Part shown: positions 1 to 11,649 of the stretch, piece by piece
Position numbering within the stretch: position 1 is the first letter of the stretch
Layout: every line of letters starts with the position of its first letter
DNA from: Lantana camara
Taxonomy: Eukaryota; Streptophyta; Magnoliopsida; Lamiales; Verbenaceae
NCBI GenBank assembly: GCA_037501455.1
Contig: CM074862.1
Location: 88,063,501-88,127,500 of the forward strand
DNA length: 64,000 bases
Reading direction: 5' to 3'
Made by a program: the position numbers and the translations under genes
Notes under the pieces: generated by a model
The model's database searches: none
Seen by the model: the letters and a program-made list of their open reading frames with translations, nothing else
Told to the model about the DNA's origin: nothing

Positions 1-1739
1 TAAAAAGAGGGAGCCTAACGTCTCTCTTGCACATAAATCCACAGATCAACATTCATACATAAGCAAATTAGAGTAATACTTGTTGAAAAGTATGCGGTGC
101 ATGTTTGGTGTACCTTACACAACTGATATCGGTATCCCTTGAGTATAGATTCAACGCTCATACCTCAACTCAAGGGGGATATCGCGATGGAATTCCCTGT
201 AAAACGAGATTACAGTATGTATGTATGTTATATGCGAGGTTAGTGAGCAATCAAGGGAGTTTTAAATCACATAGACATGCTTAATCCACATAAACACGTA
301 ACTTATTCATTTCAGCAATAGTACACCAAAAACAGATATTCCAGGTTATCAATTCTAGATCAGGTAGCCACGTTATCACAATCAGAACAACGACAATCAT
401 CACACACATCAAACAAAACAAGATAAGAATACTTAAGCGATGCATGTATGCAAATGCCATGAATGCTTGGCGTTCCGATCACCGTAGTGTCAAACTCTTG
501 ACAGGAAGTTGAGATGAAGTAGTAGTAGTTGATTAAGCCGACAATGATGCAGAACTCGTCAACTGGACTTATTCGTCTTGAATCCTTTTTGTGTGAAGAG
601 GTGATCCAACAAGCATGCTTATAATCCAACTCTCTACTAAACCATAATCCTTACTCAACCAGAATCATCCACAGTCTCCTTCAAGAACTCTGACTTATGT
701 GTTAAACCTTAGTCTGCTCATCCTCAATGAATTGCCCATAATTCGATTGCCAATCAGAAATCTATCTCAGAGCTACGTTGGACGGTCGTGGTATTAGGCA
801 CTTCCCAAAGCAATTCATGTGTTTCGATTCTAAAACTTGAGTAAAGTCTTTCGACATCTAAGTGATCTATTCCCACCTCAGCAGAACCTTCCATCTCAGC
901 AGAATCTTCCACCTCACCTTGAAGAAAACACCCAGAGAGCTAACAATCAATCTTGTCTTGTCGTTTGTTAACTCTAAACGGTACCAAAACCTTCAACACT
1001 CACCGATGGTTTATAGCTCGTTGCTTAAGTAACATGGTTACCTATCCACATCCCTTGAATTTAATCGGATCTTATTTGATCAGATTCTTCTACATTGACT
1101 CGTTTCCATCAACAAGGTGACTACTTCCAAATAAACGAATCATCAAGGCGAAAGCTCATCAAACTCCTTCAAATTGGTTCTACTTGATCAGATTCTCCTC
1201 CATTGACTCATTTCCTCAACAAGGTGACTACTTTCAGATGAACGAGTCCTCAAGGTTAAAATTCGTCAAACTTCATCTTTCAATTGACTTTAATGTAGTA
1301 AGTCAATATAGCAAATCTTATTCCTTCAACTCTGAACCTTTTCATGAACATTGATCTTGGTAAAGAATCCTTTCATGTTCGAATTATGGTATGTTTTCAT
1401 TGTAGTGCCAATAGGTAGTGTTGACGGAGGGAAATCTTAGTGTTGACTCATAGGGCACCCTGAAATTTAAACACTAAATTCGATGCATGCGGATTAGGAT
1501 GCAAATGAAATGTAAAAAGTATATCACGTAAATGCAACAATTAGTTGTAATTTATAAAGCACATAAAATAAGATGTTGCTTAATCAAAGTCATAATATGC
1601 ATGCAATCATATAATTACGGAACAATTCATGCCGAAAGGTCAAAATATCAAGTCAAACAAATGCAATGCGTAAATATTCCTACGCCGTACGACCTAGACA
1701 GACTCAATACGACTCCAGAGCTCAGTTTTGCAACCTAGA
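1..1739 (-). other. E1 internal region, non-coding or decayed
   Basis: This sequence lies downstream of the primer-binding site on the minus strand. The only coding trace is an open stretch at 629-360 (minus) whose end carries the residues GTPSIHG. In E5 the same short motif follows the gag zinc knuckles, and in intact elements the corresponding place is the start of the protease. The DNA around 455-477 matches E5 around 44981-45003. No capsid or zinc-knuckle motif could be read between 630 and 1739. A 108-bp tandem duplication lies at 1076-1291. Apart from that I see no structure. Confidence 0.6.
1076..1291. repeat. Tandem duplication, about 108-bp period, two diverged copies
   Basis: Copy one (1076-1183) and copy two (from 1184) both begin TTGATCAGATTC. 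They share in order a CATTGACTC motif, CAACAAGGTGACTACTT, an ACGA(A/G)TC..TCAAGG block and a TCGTCAAACT-like end. Substitutions and small indels separate them, so the duplication is old. It sits in the internal region of E1. Confidence 0.75.
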
Positions 1740-1751
1740 GCTCTGATACCA
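1740..1751 (-). other. Primer-binding site of E1 (tRNA-iMet type)
   Basis: The minus strand reads TGGTATCAGAGC eight nucleotides after the LTR end. This is the standard complement of the initiator-Met tRNA 3' end used by many plant Ty1 and Ty3 elements. It fixes the orientation of E1. Confidence 0.93.
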
Positions 1752-1759
1752 CTTAAGGA

Positions 1760-4700
1760 TGTAGCACCCCAGACAGAGGATACCACATCCCCCGCAATAG
1801 GACTCAGACCCGGTCATGAAATAGGAAGTCCATGCCCGAATCCGAATCATAGCGAATGGGAGACCAATACACACGCTATGCTAGGCGGATCTAACTCGAC
1901 AAACTCAGAGCGCGGAAGCAATTCAAACATTCAAAACAAGATAGTGGAAGCATTTAAATCAATATTCAAAACAAGTGACGGGTTCAACTAGCATAGATAC
2001 CTAGTCCCGAAGAGAAAACAAAGCATAACAGGTGACTGGTTCAACCAGCATAGATACCTAGTCCCGAATATCAGATCAACATAACGTAATAACCATCAAG
2101 TGCCACGTAGGGCTGAATATGAATGCCACACGGCGCTACAGAAGGTAAAGTATAATCTCAAGTCTACAAGTCATAACATAAGTAAAATGTATGAAAGACA
2201 AATGCAACTAGAAAGGCTAGACCGACGAAGTGCAACTCAAAGGACTCACTCCCGCCTAGCAAACTCCAACAGACCTGCAACTAAAAGTTAAATGAGGGGT
2301 CAGACAACTTGACCGAGTGAGGGGGCTAACGCACATCCACAATATATATATAAAGAGCATAGCACAGAATAAAAGGATGGACTCATGAACCGAGGATAGG
2401 TGTTGTATACCAAAACATTCCGAAATAACCCAAATAGAAATAGATATAGATATAAGTTTAGAAACCATTTTCCAGAAAGACCCTATCCCGATTCATAATT
2501 CCATAACAGAATAGAATACATGCTCGGTGAGTACGAGCTTCCAACCATTACTCCTCAGAACATAAATCAAAATCAATCCATCCTCTACACCAATGATGGA
2601 GGAGATGTACCATCCCCAAACCATCGAGAACTGACTGGCCCTCAAGGGGTAGCTATCCCACAAGAGTCCTCCCCTGATAAAACACCGAAGGCTCAAGATA
2701 TCACGCCTCCCCTATCTCCCTGAGTCGCGCAATGATATCTCAAATGGAGCATACGCACATGGTTGAACCCCCGACGGCCCTAACCGTCCTGGGGGACCCA
2801 TTACCCATAGCTCCTTGGATCCACAACAGAACAGAACAGAACAAGACAGATACCATATATCATGGCTAACTCGTTACAGAATCATAACCCACGGAGATTT
2901 CCAAAATGGCTTACATATGCCTCAAAAAAAATTGGTTTTTATATATATCCCTACGATGTGGAATTTAAGCCACGAAGGCTCCCACCCACGCAGGAGGCAC
3001 GCACAAGGTCATAACATATCATATCCAACACATACTTATTTATAGTAAGGTATACTCGCATGCAAGGGTAGAAATCAGCATGTACAGGCCATAGGTCACG
3101 TAACTATACAAAATCCTAAACCTCACCTGAGAAGCGACAAGATATGAGAACTAACAAGATTGGTGCAACTCAATCGGGTTATCTCCGCCATGGCGATCTC
3201 TGTACAGAAAACGAAAATACAGTGTACTCGTGAGACGCGACTCAAACATGAACCAAAAGGACGCACGACAATGTTCATGGAATGGCGTGCAGTGATATGA
3301 AATATCATAACATGTTATGAATGTGTTCATATGTACAATTAAGGTTCCCATGTAGCAATCAGATAGAAAATAAAAAATTAATACAATTACATTTGACTCT
3401 TAAAACACGTATCATCAAGTCACAAGCGCACACGAAACATATAGATAATCTCATGACATACCGAATAATCGAATCAACACTTAAGGAAACCAAATTAATA
3501 CGAAATGAGCCACTTATTATATATGTAATTCATAGAATTCAAACTATAGTACAACTATTATATTTAAATCGGGAAGTCAAATAATACTCAAGTGATAACC
3601 AATTAAACATAAAATGCATAACGTGGTATATTAAAACATTTAAATCTGTTCAGCTAACAACCAAGAAATTCCATTATCCCATGCATTGATTATTCAATTC
3701 ACAAAATATCTTACAAGTACATTCTCACCATTATACCAAACAATATAAGACCAAATTGTGTCATATAACAATTCACAAAATTAAATCATAGAATTCCATT
3801 GATTCGGTTACAATATTTAACATTCCAATTGAATTAGTACACGCCATTGCATTTATCATGATTACCAAACACATTCCCAGCTAGCACCTATTTAGAGCAT
3901 CTCTGCAACAATTATCTTATAGCCTTGTAATTACATTTAATTCATTTTAATTTAATTAAATATGGTGAATACACCACATGCAATACATTTCAAATTATAA
4001 TTTGCAAACCCAAATACACAACTTCATCACATTACCTCCCTTACAAACAAAATCTGTGTCATTTCACGACAACAACAATAATGGCAAGGGTTTATTTCAA
4101 ATAACTAACCCATTTCAAATTCATACATATAATTATGCGTTACACACCTTTACATTTAATTAGGTACAAAAATACATACAAAAATGTAGGTATAGGCTTA
4201 CAATTGAAACAAGATACACACTTATATTTCTAAAACAAATAAACGATATAATTAAATATACAAATAGAGTTTTAATAATAAACTTACATATAATATTTGC
4301 TTTCTCGGTTACAGATACAAACTCAAAGGCAATTACATTAATAAGAAAATCATGAAAAACCAAGAAAAGAAGAAGATGCAGGGGGTGATGGATTTCAGCA
4401 GCTTACAAATCGGAGGAGAAACGATTGGTAGTGGAAGTTAGGTGGTGGCTTGTGATGGCTGCGAGAGAAGGCATCGGTAACTGAGACTGAAGTGGCCAGC
4501 CCTTGTGTGGCTCTATTCCTCGTTGCTGGAGTTGGTATTGTAGCGTGAAACCTGCCGGTGGTGGTTTGAGCGGGTTTCCCCTATTTCGGCTGAGAGAGAA
4601 AGCAAGGGAAAGGAAGGTTGCTGCTCTATTTCTATTGTTAGAAAAGAAGAGGCAGAATAGAGAGTTTGTTGCGGGTCCTTCCTTTCTCAGATCTGGAAAC

Positions 4701-5733
4701 AGATTGGAAGATGGAGGGCGGTGGTTGTCGGAGGGAATGGAGATTGATGGTTACCTCGCCGACAAAGTGGCGGCGGAGTTTGTTTGTCGGTGGTTACGCA
4801 GGGTGGTGTCGGTGAGGAAGAGTTGTGAACTGCTGTTTCCCTCCCTTGTCTTTCCTTTCCTTCAGCTGAGAAAGTGGAGGCAACTGGCGCTGGGCTCAGG
4901 CCGAGAGGATACGGCATCTGGCAGAGCGATGGCGAGATGATGGCGGCGGTGGTGATTGTAAAGGGCCCAGTCACGGCGGCAGAAGAGCTTGCTGGGGCGG
5001 CGGAACTTGGTGGAAGGCTGAGGTGTCGCTGGGGCGGAGGAGTGGTGGTTAGTGGCTGCTTGTCCTCTGAAATAGGAGAGAAAGCTTTGTCGGATGGGTG
5101 GAAGACGGAGGCGACGGCGACGAGGTGCTGAATCTCCGGTGGTGTAAGGAGGAGATCTGGGGGAAAAGAAGAAAGGAATGCGCAGCAGCTAAAGCTCGAA
5201 AAGAAAAAGGATGAATAATGGAGAACTAGGGTTTCGGTGTATTAGAAGACCATTTCTTCCGAAATTGCAATTTAGTCCTTCGAGAACATAAGTGGTGCGA
5301 TTCAATCCTCCAGTTTCCAAAAAGATCAATTAAGTGCAATTAGAGATTTGATAATTATAAAAGCACCCCCAGACTTAAAGATAAGGTCCAATTAAGCCCA
5401 ACATCGAATTTAATAAATTAGGAAGCGAGTCCCAATTAAGCCCAACATCGAATTTAATAAATTAGGAAGCGAGTCCCTAACAATTAGACAAAGTTTAATC
5501 AAGTCTTTAACTTTATAAAACTACAAATTAACCCACATAATTCAAATTAAAGAGCAAATAAGTATTAAACACATATTTCAATTAAGTCCACGTATTTCAT
5601 AAGGTTGCAATCGAGTCAATCAAACTATTATAACATAAATAGGGCAAATCAAGCACAAGCAGAGTTAAATAAATAACAATCTAATCGCACGAAAACGACA
5701 TCGTATCTTGCTCCGAAAATGCGGGGTGTTACA
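1760..5733 (-). repeat. E1 5' LTR (3974 bp)
   Basis: On the minus strand the LTR starts TGTAACACCCCGCATTTTCG and ends GGGGTGCTACA. About 530-1350 bp from its start (plus 4380-5200) lies a GC-rich island in otherwise AT-rich DNA; E2 and E4 LTRs have one at the same place. Near the 3' end is the conserved hairpin (2298-2314, GGTCA/TGACC stem). The long-range pair follows (GCTAGGCGG read at 2260-2252, CCGCCTAGC at 1888-1880). Between its arms are two tandem CGGGAC-type units (about 1976-2073, period about 57 bp). The open frames in the GC-rich island have no recognisable domain and look fortuitous. Confidence 0.9.
5390..5477. repeat. Perfect 44-bp tandem duplication inside the E1 LTR
   Basis: The 44 bp at 5390-5433, beginning AATTAAGCCCAACATCG, are repeated directly at 5434-5477. 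Identity of the two copies suggests a recent slippage or replication event, younger than E1 itself. Confidence 0.9.
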
Positions 5734-6268
5734 ATATGTTATGAATTGGTTTAATAAATGATATGATCATGCTTTAGGGTTTATATATGTTGTATATTGA
5801 TGTATGTTTATAATATTTAAATTATGCTCATGCATGTTATTTAATGGAATAGTATTATATGATTAATTATGTCACAACATGTTACATATTGTCAATTGAT
5901 TTAATTGTCCAATATTATATGATCAATGTTCATGCTATGCTATGACTTATGTTATGATATGATGCTACATTTTTATATGATTCATATATTATGAATTGAT
6001 CTTATGTTATGACTTGGATTATTAATGGAATATTATTTGATCATATCTTATACACTTTTAAATAGTAAAATGAAATAAAATTCGGGATACCTATTTAGAC
6101 ATTTGCACTTAGGGTTTCCCAACCTTGGGTCTAAAATATCTTTTCAAAATGAGTTTTCTTTCATGGATTTGTTTCATAACCTTAGGGTTACGATAGGAAT
6201 CATAATTTCACAAATACTTACTCGACTTTAGTAAGATCATAGTCTCAAGTTAAGATAACTCACTTCAA
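5734..6268 (+). repeat. Fragment of an E3-family LTR
   Basis: From ATATGTTATGAATTG at 5734 to about 6268 the sequence follows the middle of the E3 LTR (roughly 8765-9620), with deletions. Shared blocks include GGGTTTCC..CC..GGGTCTAAAAT, the oxidised-looking CTTAGGGTTACGATAGGA block, and TAGTAAGATCATAGTCT. It begins exactly at the E1 LTR boundary, so E1 probably inserted into it. At about 6268 it changes abruptly to E2-family LTR sequence. Confidence 0.75.
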
Positions 6269-6860
6269 CGTGTTTCAGCCCCTCACTCAGTCTTTGGACT
6301 GACCCCTCCCCCTTTTTTGTTTTAGTTCGCAGGCTTTGCTTTGGAGGTCGTTGGAGTTCGTGCTAGGCGGCTGTGTGTCGGGTCTGTCGAGTCTGTGTCT
6401 GTCTGTTTAAGTTTATTAAGTTCTGGCTCTGGTGTACGATTTGTAAGTGTTATATAAGATATGTTTGTGCAGGTTTGCATTTATGATTTGAATTTATGGA
6501 ATTCGGGACAGGTTAGGATAGGTGCTCGGATTAGTTGAACCCCGTTGTGAATATATGATTGCTCGGGACAGGTTAGGACAGGTTTGCTGGATTAGTCGAA
6601 CCCGTTTAGTTGACTTTGATGTTTGTATGGTACTGTATGTTTAAGGTATGAAAGTTTTGGAAAGTTGGCATTTCGTACTACTTCCGCTGTCATGTTTTGC
6701 ATTCTTTCATTCATACAAGGTTAGATACCGCCTAGCTAGTGGGTGTGTTTTTCGTTAGTCACCCGTTCGCTGTGACTTGGCGCGTGTGCGGACTCTTCAT
6801 TTCGTACACGTATCGGGCCATAGTGCGGGGGTGTGATGCCCTACCGCTTGGGGTGTTACC
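6269..6860 (+). repeat. E2 5' LTR, only its 3' part retained
   Basis: From about 6269 this matches the last 590 bp of the E2 3' LTR (34113-34704). It includes the conserved hairpin CAGTC-TTTG-GACTG (6288-6301), GCTAGGCGG (6362-6370), two CGGGAC...GAACCCG-type units (6501-6607) and CCGCCTAGC (6728-6736). The terminal dinucleotide is mutated: TTACC instead of TTACA. About 3.2 kb of the LTR 5' part is missing and replaced by an E3-family LTR fragment. Confidence 0.85.
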
Positions 6861-6867
6861 TCTTGAG

Positions 6868-6879
6868 TGGTATCAGAGC
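6868..6879 (+). other. Primer-binding site of E2
   Basis: TGGTATCAGAGC occurs seven nucleotides after the LTR end. The flanking sequence is nearly the same as at 18740-18751 in E4, confirming one family. Confidence 0.92.
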
Positions 6880-7389
6880 AACCAGGTTCAGAACCGGTGC
6901 TTTGGAGTCGTGTCGTATCAGTCTAGGTCGTACGGCATAGGAATATGTGCGCATTGCATCTGTTTGGCCTGTAATTTTGCTTCCTCAGTTTGAATTGTAT
7001 TGAGTTATGTGACTAAGTGCGCAATATGATTACGATTGTGCAACATTTTATCAATGTGCCCTTAATTGCTTTTATTGTTGTGCTTACATGACTTAAGTGC
7101 CACATTACATTTGCATTCTTAATCCTCATGCACCAACTTAGTGTTTTAACTACAGGGCTGCTTTAGTAAGAATGTAATCACCTTTCTTGTTCAAGGCTTC
7201 CAATACTACGGTGAATGGTACGGTTAAGCATGCATGAGACGAGCATACATCCATTCCTTATTTGATTAATTCTTGTTATAATGTGTTATATCTGGCAATT
7301 GTGATACTTGTTGATTGTTGTAATTTTGATTCTGCTTTTGTGCTTGAGTGAGAGAGATTTGATTCTCTCTATTTATGTGCTAGGGAGAT
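6880..7389 (+). other. E2 internal region, left part (non-coding)
   Basis: It is nearly collinear with 18752-19260 of E4. No open reading frame with a recognisable domain is present. It ends in the first units of the hairpin minisatellite (GAGAGATTTGATTCTCTC near 7350), where E3 inserted. The last five bases, GAGAT (7385-7389), are the target duplication. Confidence 0.8.
7385..7389. repeat. Target-site duplication GAGAT of E3 (left copy)
   Basis: GAGAT stands directly before TGTAACAGCCC of the E3 5' LTR and again directly after TTACA of the 3' LTR at 30222-30226. A 5-bp duplication is what Ty3/gypsy integrases make. Confidence 0.93.
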
Positions 7390-8467
7390 TGTAACAGCCC
7401 AAAACAGGGCCTGGATGAAAACAGTAAGTTAAGGGCATTGGTAAAGCGTTTATAGACCGTGATCCAACTTTTTGAATCATCATGCATTGCATTCTTACAT
7501 GAACTTTGTGCTCGTATATGATCTGACGTGTTTTAAGGGGGAATTCTTGATCTTTGATACAGTTTACTATTCATAACCCGAGCCTACCTTGTTCATATTG
7601 CTACTCGAACCCAAGAGGTTCATCACACATGTTTCCCAATCGTTTGAACTTGTTTCCCAAGCTCAGAGAGTCTTTCTTGAACCATAAGGGTATTTTTGGA
7701 ACTTACCGACCAAAGTTACTATTCATCAGAAAATGAGCTTTTGATTCTGATACCATTTCCTACCCAAATTATAGTCGAATCGATCCTTGAGTCGAGACGA
7801 GTCTTTTGATATTATTCTTGGCTTGGAAATCTATTTTGAGCATTGGTTTTATTGAAAATGTTTTCGAAAACCCTAGTTCACTATTCCTTCTACGAACGGT
7901 TTTCATTCGGAAAATGTTTTCTCTTCGGATTTGCACTACTTGAGCTATTTCAAGGTTTTTGAAATGTTTTACAACTCTTGATCCAAACCCTAGCTTGAAA
8001 TTTTGAAGCGTACGTTCGTACGTGAGGATTCACTATTCATTCTTTTCAACTTTTTAACGGTAAAACGTTTTATGTCGATTTTGGACTCAAAACGCTTCTC
8101 GATTTATTTCTTGAATTTTGGAAACAATCCAGACTTGAAAATCATTCTAGAAAGTCGTTTTTCACTTATGATGAGTTTCGAGCTCAAAACTTTTATTCAC
8201 TAAAACTAATGTATCTTTCAAATGGTAAATCCGATTTCGACGAATGAATATGCGTTTCGAAGCTAATTTTATTGCCGTCGGAATGGTTAAACTTCCAGCC
8301 ACTTATCCTCGAGTCTTGGGCAACGAAAGTACAGAAATACCCCCAGCAGTCCCATTTTTACCTTCTTAATGCCTAAAGCTTCTAGAAGATGCAAGTGGAT
8401 GAACTCTTGTTTTGCTCTCCTACCCTTAAGCCATCTTTATTTGCAAGGTGAGGGGCTTCTTCACAAC

Positions 8468-8475
8468 TATAAATA
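8468..8475 (+). promoter_or_regulatory. TATA box of the E3 5' LTR
   Basis: TATAAATA occurs in the context AACTATAAATACGCCCC, followed after about 60-90 bp by a CT-rich stretch typical of plant transcript leaders. The same box is kept in the 3' LTR at 27092-27099. Transcription start about 30 bp downstream is inferred. Confidence 0.7.
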
Positions 8476-9258
8476 CGCCCCTCATGCCATTAGAATCCTT
8501 GCTCATAAGTTGTGTTGACAACACCCTTTCTTCTCTCCCTCTCCCCCTCTTTGCCGTCGGCTCCCCCCTTTTGTAGCTAGGTTAGTTTGTTTTGTTTTAT
8601 GTTATGTTTTAGTTAGTTTATGTTTTTATGTTATGGTATGTTTATATTATGTTTAGGTTGGGTCTTAGGGTATTCCCTAAGCCATATAGGATTTTATTTT
8701 ATGCATTTATTATATAGTTTTCATGACATGTTTTGATAGTTGTTTATATGTTTTAATTGTTTAGTACATGCTTGAATATGTTATGAATTGCTCTAGTATA
8801 TGCTATGATCATGTGATATGATTGTTATATTATGAGAATTGATGCATGATTATGGAATTTGAATTACGTTCATGCATGCTAGCTAATGGAATAGTGATTT
8901 ATAATTAATTATGTCACAACTTGTTACATGTTGGTATTGAATTAAATTGTTACATGTTACATGTCCAAAGGTTCATGATATATGATATGATATATGTTGT
9001 GACATGTTGTCACATTGTTATATGATTCTTGAATTGAGCTTATGATATGGATTAATGGAATAGTGCCTTGATCATATGTTATACACTTTAATAGTGTCAC
9101 ATGTTATAACCCAAGATAGAATAGTGTTTCATAACTTGATCTTATGCCTTAATTGGATCTCTTAACCATAGGTTATACCTTTAACCTAGATCACACTTGA
9201 TTACATTAACATGAACTTGAAACTATAGGTTATAATCAAGATCATAATTTAATTAGGG

Positions 9259-9300
9259 TGTGTGTGTGTGTGCATGTCGTGTGTGTGGGTGTGTGTGTAT
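9259..9300. repeat. (GT)n microsatellite in the E3 5' LTR
   Basis: An interrupted GT repeat. The copy in the 3' LTR (about 27883-27975) is roughly twice as long and contains extra TTCGTG..TGGTGTG interruptions, so it has changed length since insertion. Confidence 0.85.
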
Positions 9301-10077
9301 AGTAAGGGTTTGACCCGACCCTTTGACCCGATATGTGAATAGTAACATATGAATAGTAATCATGAATAGTAATCTGGAATAGTAATCTTGAATAGTACTT
9401 TTGAATAGGGCTTTTGAATTAAAACTTGTGCTTTCTTAATAGACATTTGCACCTAGGGTTTCCATAACCAGGGTCTAAAATGTGTTTTCAAAATGTTTTT
9501 TCTTTCGTGGACTTGTTTCTTAACCTAAGGTTTGCGATAGGATTCATAATTTGACTAAAGCTTACTCGGTTATAGTAAGATCATAGTCTAACGTTGAGAG
9601 TAACTCACTTTGACGTATTCCTTTGTGTGTTACCTTTCTTGAATACCTTAAAAGGTATTACTCTCTTGTGTTACATGTTCTTTACATGTTCCTTGTTCAT
9701 TGTTTCATGCATTTCATATGCATCTTGGTTAGTAGTGGGTCTTAGTTCTTATGCTCACTCTAGTACACCACCTACAGGAGTTAAAGTTGAGCACTGGGAT
9801 CCCCAGGGCACCGTATAATCTGTCTACCTGCCTTTTGTTACTATTAGGTGAGGTGAAGTTATAAATGTTTTCCAACTGGAACCACGATTATACTATCGTA
9901 TCATATGTTTTGAAATTCAAAGCTAAACCTTATTTTGAACTATCCCTTTTATCGGGACATTCTCTTGAAAGGATCATTCATACTTTAATAGTATACCTTG
10001 ATCTACAGCACATGTTTTCCAAAGTTCTGCATTCTTGTTCAAAGACAGTTACATGATCTGCATATGTTTTCAAAGTA

Positions 10078-10606
10078 CAGTTTACAGACAGAATCATATG
10101 TTTTACAGACAGCATCACATGTTTTCAGACAGAATCATATGTTTTACAGATAGCATCATATGTTACAGTTATAGTTTCACATGTTATAGTTAGCATACTG
10201 TAGTGGTACTCTGGTCACTGCTAATCTTAAATGCAAGCATACAGTTTACAGTTTGGGCCCGACGGTTATGTGTGGAGGTGATGCTCGGGAGGTGAGCGCC
10301 AACGACATCACCAATACCGGCCGCCACACTTAGACAATTGACACCGACTTTTAACAGAAGGTTTGTTAAGTCAGGACAATCTGTCTAGGAACGGACAACA
10401 AATCTATTCCCATTACATGTTTACAGGTCACCTAGGGCTAGCTACCCGAAGTGACAACCAGTGGAGGATGGTGCATGTTTGTATGCGTTGGTAAGAGTTG
10501 TTGTTGACCTTGGTCCGATGCTCTACTTTATGTGGGGTTATTGTTGATCTTGGTCCAATACTCTACTATACATGGAATTATTGTTGATCCTGGTCCGATG
10601 CTCTAC
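10078..10606 (+). repeat. Two tandem arrays in the E3 5' LTR
   Basis: Array one (10078-10190) repeats a unit of the type ACAGACAGAATCATATG..TTTTACAGACAGCATCACATG. Array two (10493-10606) has three units built on TTGTTGACCTTGGTCCGATGCTCTAC, period about 50 bp. The 3' LTR has one more unit in each array (28760-28885 and 29218-29366). Between the arrays is unique LTR sequence. Confidence 0.8.
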
Positions 10607-11470
10607 CGAATCATGTTTTTCTGGAGTAAGGATGGAGGAGCCTAGCTTGCGGGCAAAATTCTGTTTCATAAAGGATGGTTCATATCTGGAAAAGTTCACT
10701 TTACCCTTATCCCGTTTTATGAAAGAACTATGAACCATCAACAACATATATGTGCGCGTGTGATAGCATTCATGAAAATGTTTTATAACGTGCATTCTTT
10801 TACAGCATCACATTCAAAGAGTTTTATCAACCGAACTTATTTCAAGTTCTTCTTTAAAGCTTTGCATTTAACTGTTCTGAACTTTACTTCAAGTTCTTTA
10901 ATTCAGTACTTTCTTTAAAGTATTCCCTCACTTAGCCCTTTTGACTAATACCTCTCCCGTTTTCTTGCCTCGTGGTTTCAGGTCTTGCAGCCGCAGTCTA
11001 GAGGTATCTTGAAGCTCTAGATTGTCATTTTTGTTTCAGTCAGGACTTAGTATTACTTTCTCTTTTGCGTCCTGCATATGTTTTATGGTTGCATTACTTT
11101 ATGTTTCTGAATACTTGAGTATCTTTGTTATACTCTTTCTGCTACTCTGCTACCGATATTTTGAACTCTGCTGTATCGGTACTTATTTGTGAATATGTTA
11201 CATGTTCTGATTTGTCGAGTCTCTCTAACACGATCAATATGTTCATGCTTGTTACATGCCATGACGCACATGTTTTGAAAAGTTTTAAAATACTCTGATT
11301 TTCCGCTGCATAGCCACATCGTTGTACATGTATAGTTCTGATAGATAGGCGTTCGCTGGAGTATTTCTTGAGTGATGGCTCACACCATTACTTGAGAGGT
11401 GGTTCAGTGCAGGGGTTGAGACGCCGCTCTCCTCTTGTTCTGGAACGGGAGGGGGCATTACATCCTGAGA

Positions 11471-11482
11471 TGGTATCAGAGC
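11471..11482 (+). other. Primer-binding site of E3
   Basis: TGGTATCAGAGC starts eight nucleotides after the LTR end and continues ATCGGGTT. The match to initiator-Met tRNA is the 12 bases shared by all elements in the window. Confidence 0.93.
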
Positions 11483-11649
11483 ATCGGGTTAAGTAAGAAG
11501 AGACTTAACCTAGATTGCACTCATGTTGCATCATGGATTGTTCACGCATTGCATCCAGGATCATTCTCATATTGCATCGAGACAGGATATTTGGGGAATG
11601 CATGGTTCTGTTATCTGGATTTCATATCTGTGGTATCTTCTGTATAACT

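Larger units (their letters stand above)
1..5733 (-). mobile_element. E1: LTR retrotransposon, partial (5' LTR and 5' internal part)
   Basis: Read on the minus strand, a 5' LTR (5733 down to 1760) is followed after 8 nt by a primer-binding site (1751-1740) and internal sequence running to the window edge. The LTR length, terminal TGTAACACCCC...GGGGTGCTACA and Met-tRNA type primer site match the Ty3/gypsy chromovirus pattern of the other elements here. No intact gag or pol is visible in the 1.74 kb of internal sequence, so this is probably a non-autonomous or decayed copy. The 3' LTR and left target duplication lie outside the window. It abuts a piece of an E3-family LTR at 5734, probably its insertion target. 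Confidence 0.85.
7390..11462 (+). repeat. E3 5' LTR (4073 bp)
   Basis: It starts TGTAACAGCCCAAAAC and ends GGGGGCATTACA. A TATA box lies 1078 bp in (8468-8475). A (GT)n tract lies around 9259-9300, and two tandem arrays lie at about 10078-10190 and 10493-10606. Near the 3' end is the E3 form of the conserved hairpin (10932-10948, TTAGCC/GACTAA with one mismatch), followed by a pyrimidine-rich stretch ending in TTTCAGG. The GCTAGGCGG pair found in the other LTR families is absent here. The LTR is shorter than its 3' partner by 139 bp, partly through fewer tandem units. Confidence 0.93.

Noticed and set aside
2815..3584. Several 60-90 codon frames on both strands in the E1 LTR
   Set aside because: They are short, overlapping, without motif, and lie in an LTR.
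10981..11000. Possible splice acceptor in LTRs (pyrimidine run then TTTCAGG or GCAGG after the conserved hairpin)
   Set aside because: It recurs in several LTRs but no matching donor could be argued from sequence alone, so it is mentioned only as context.
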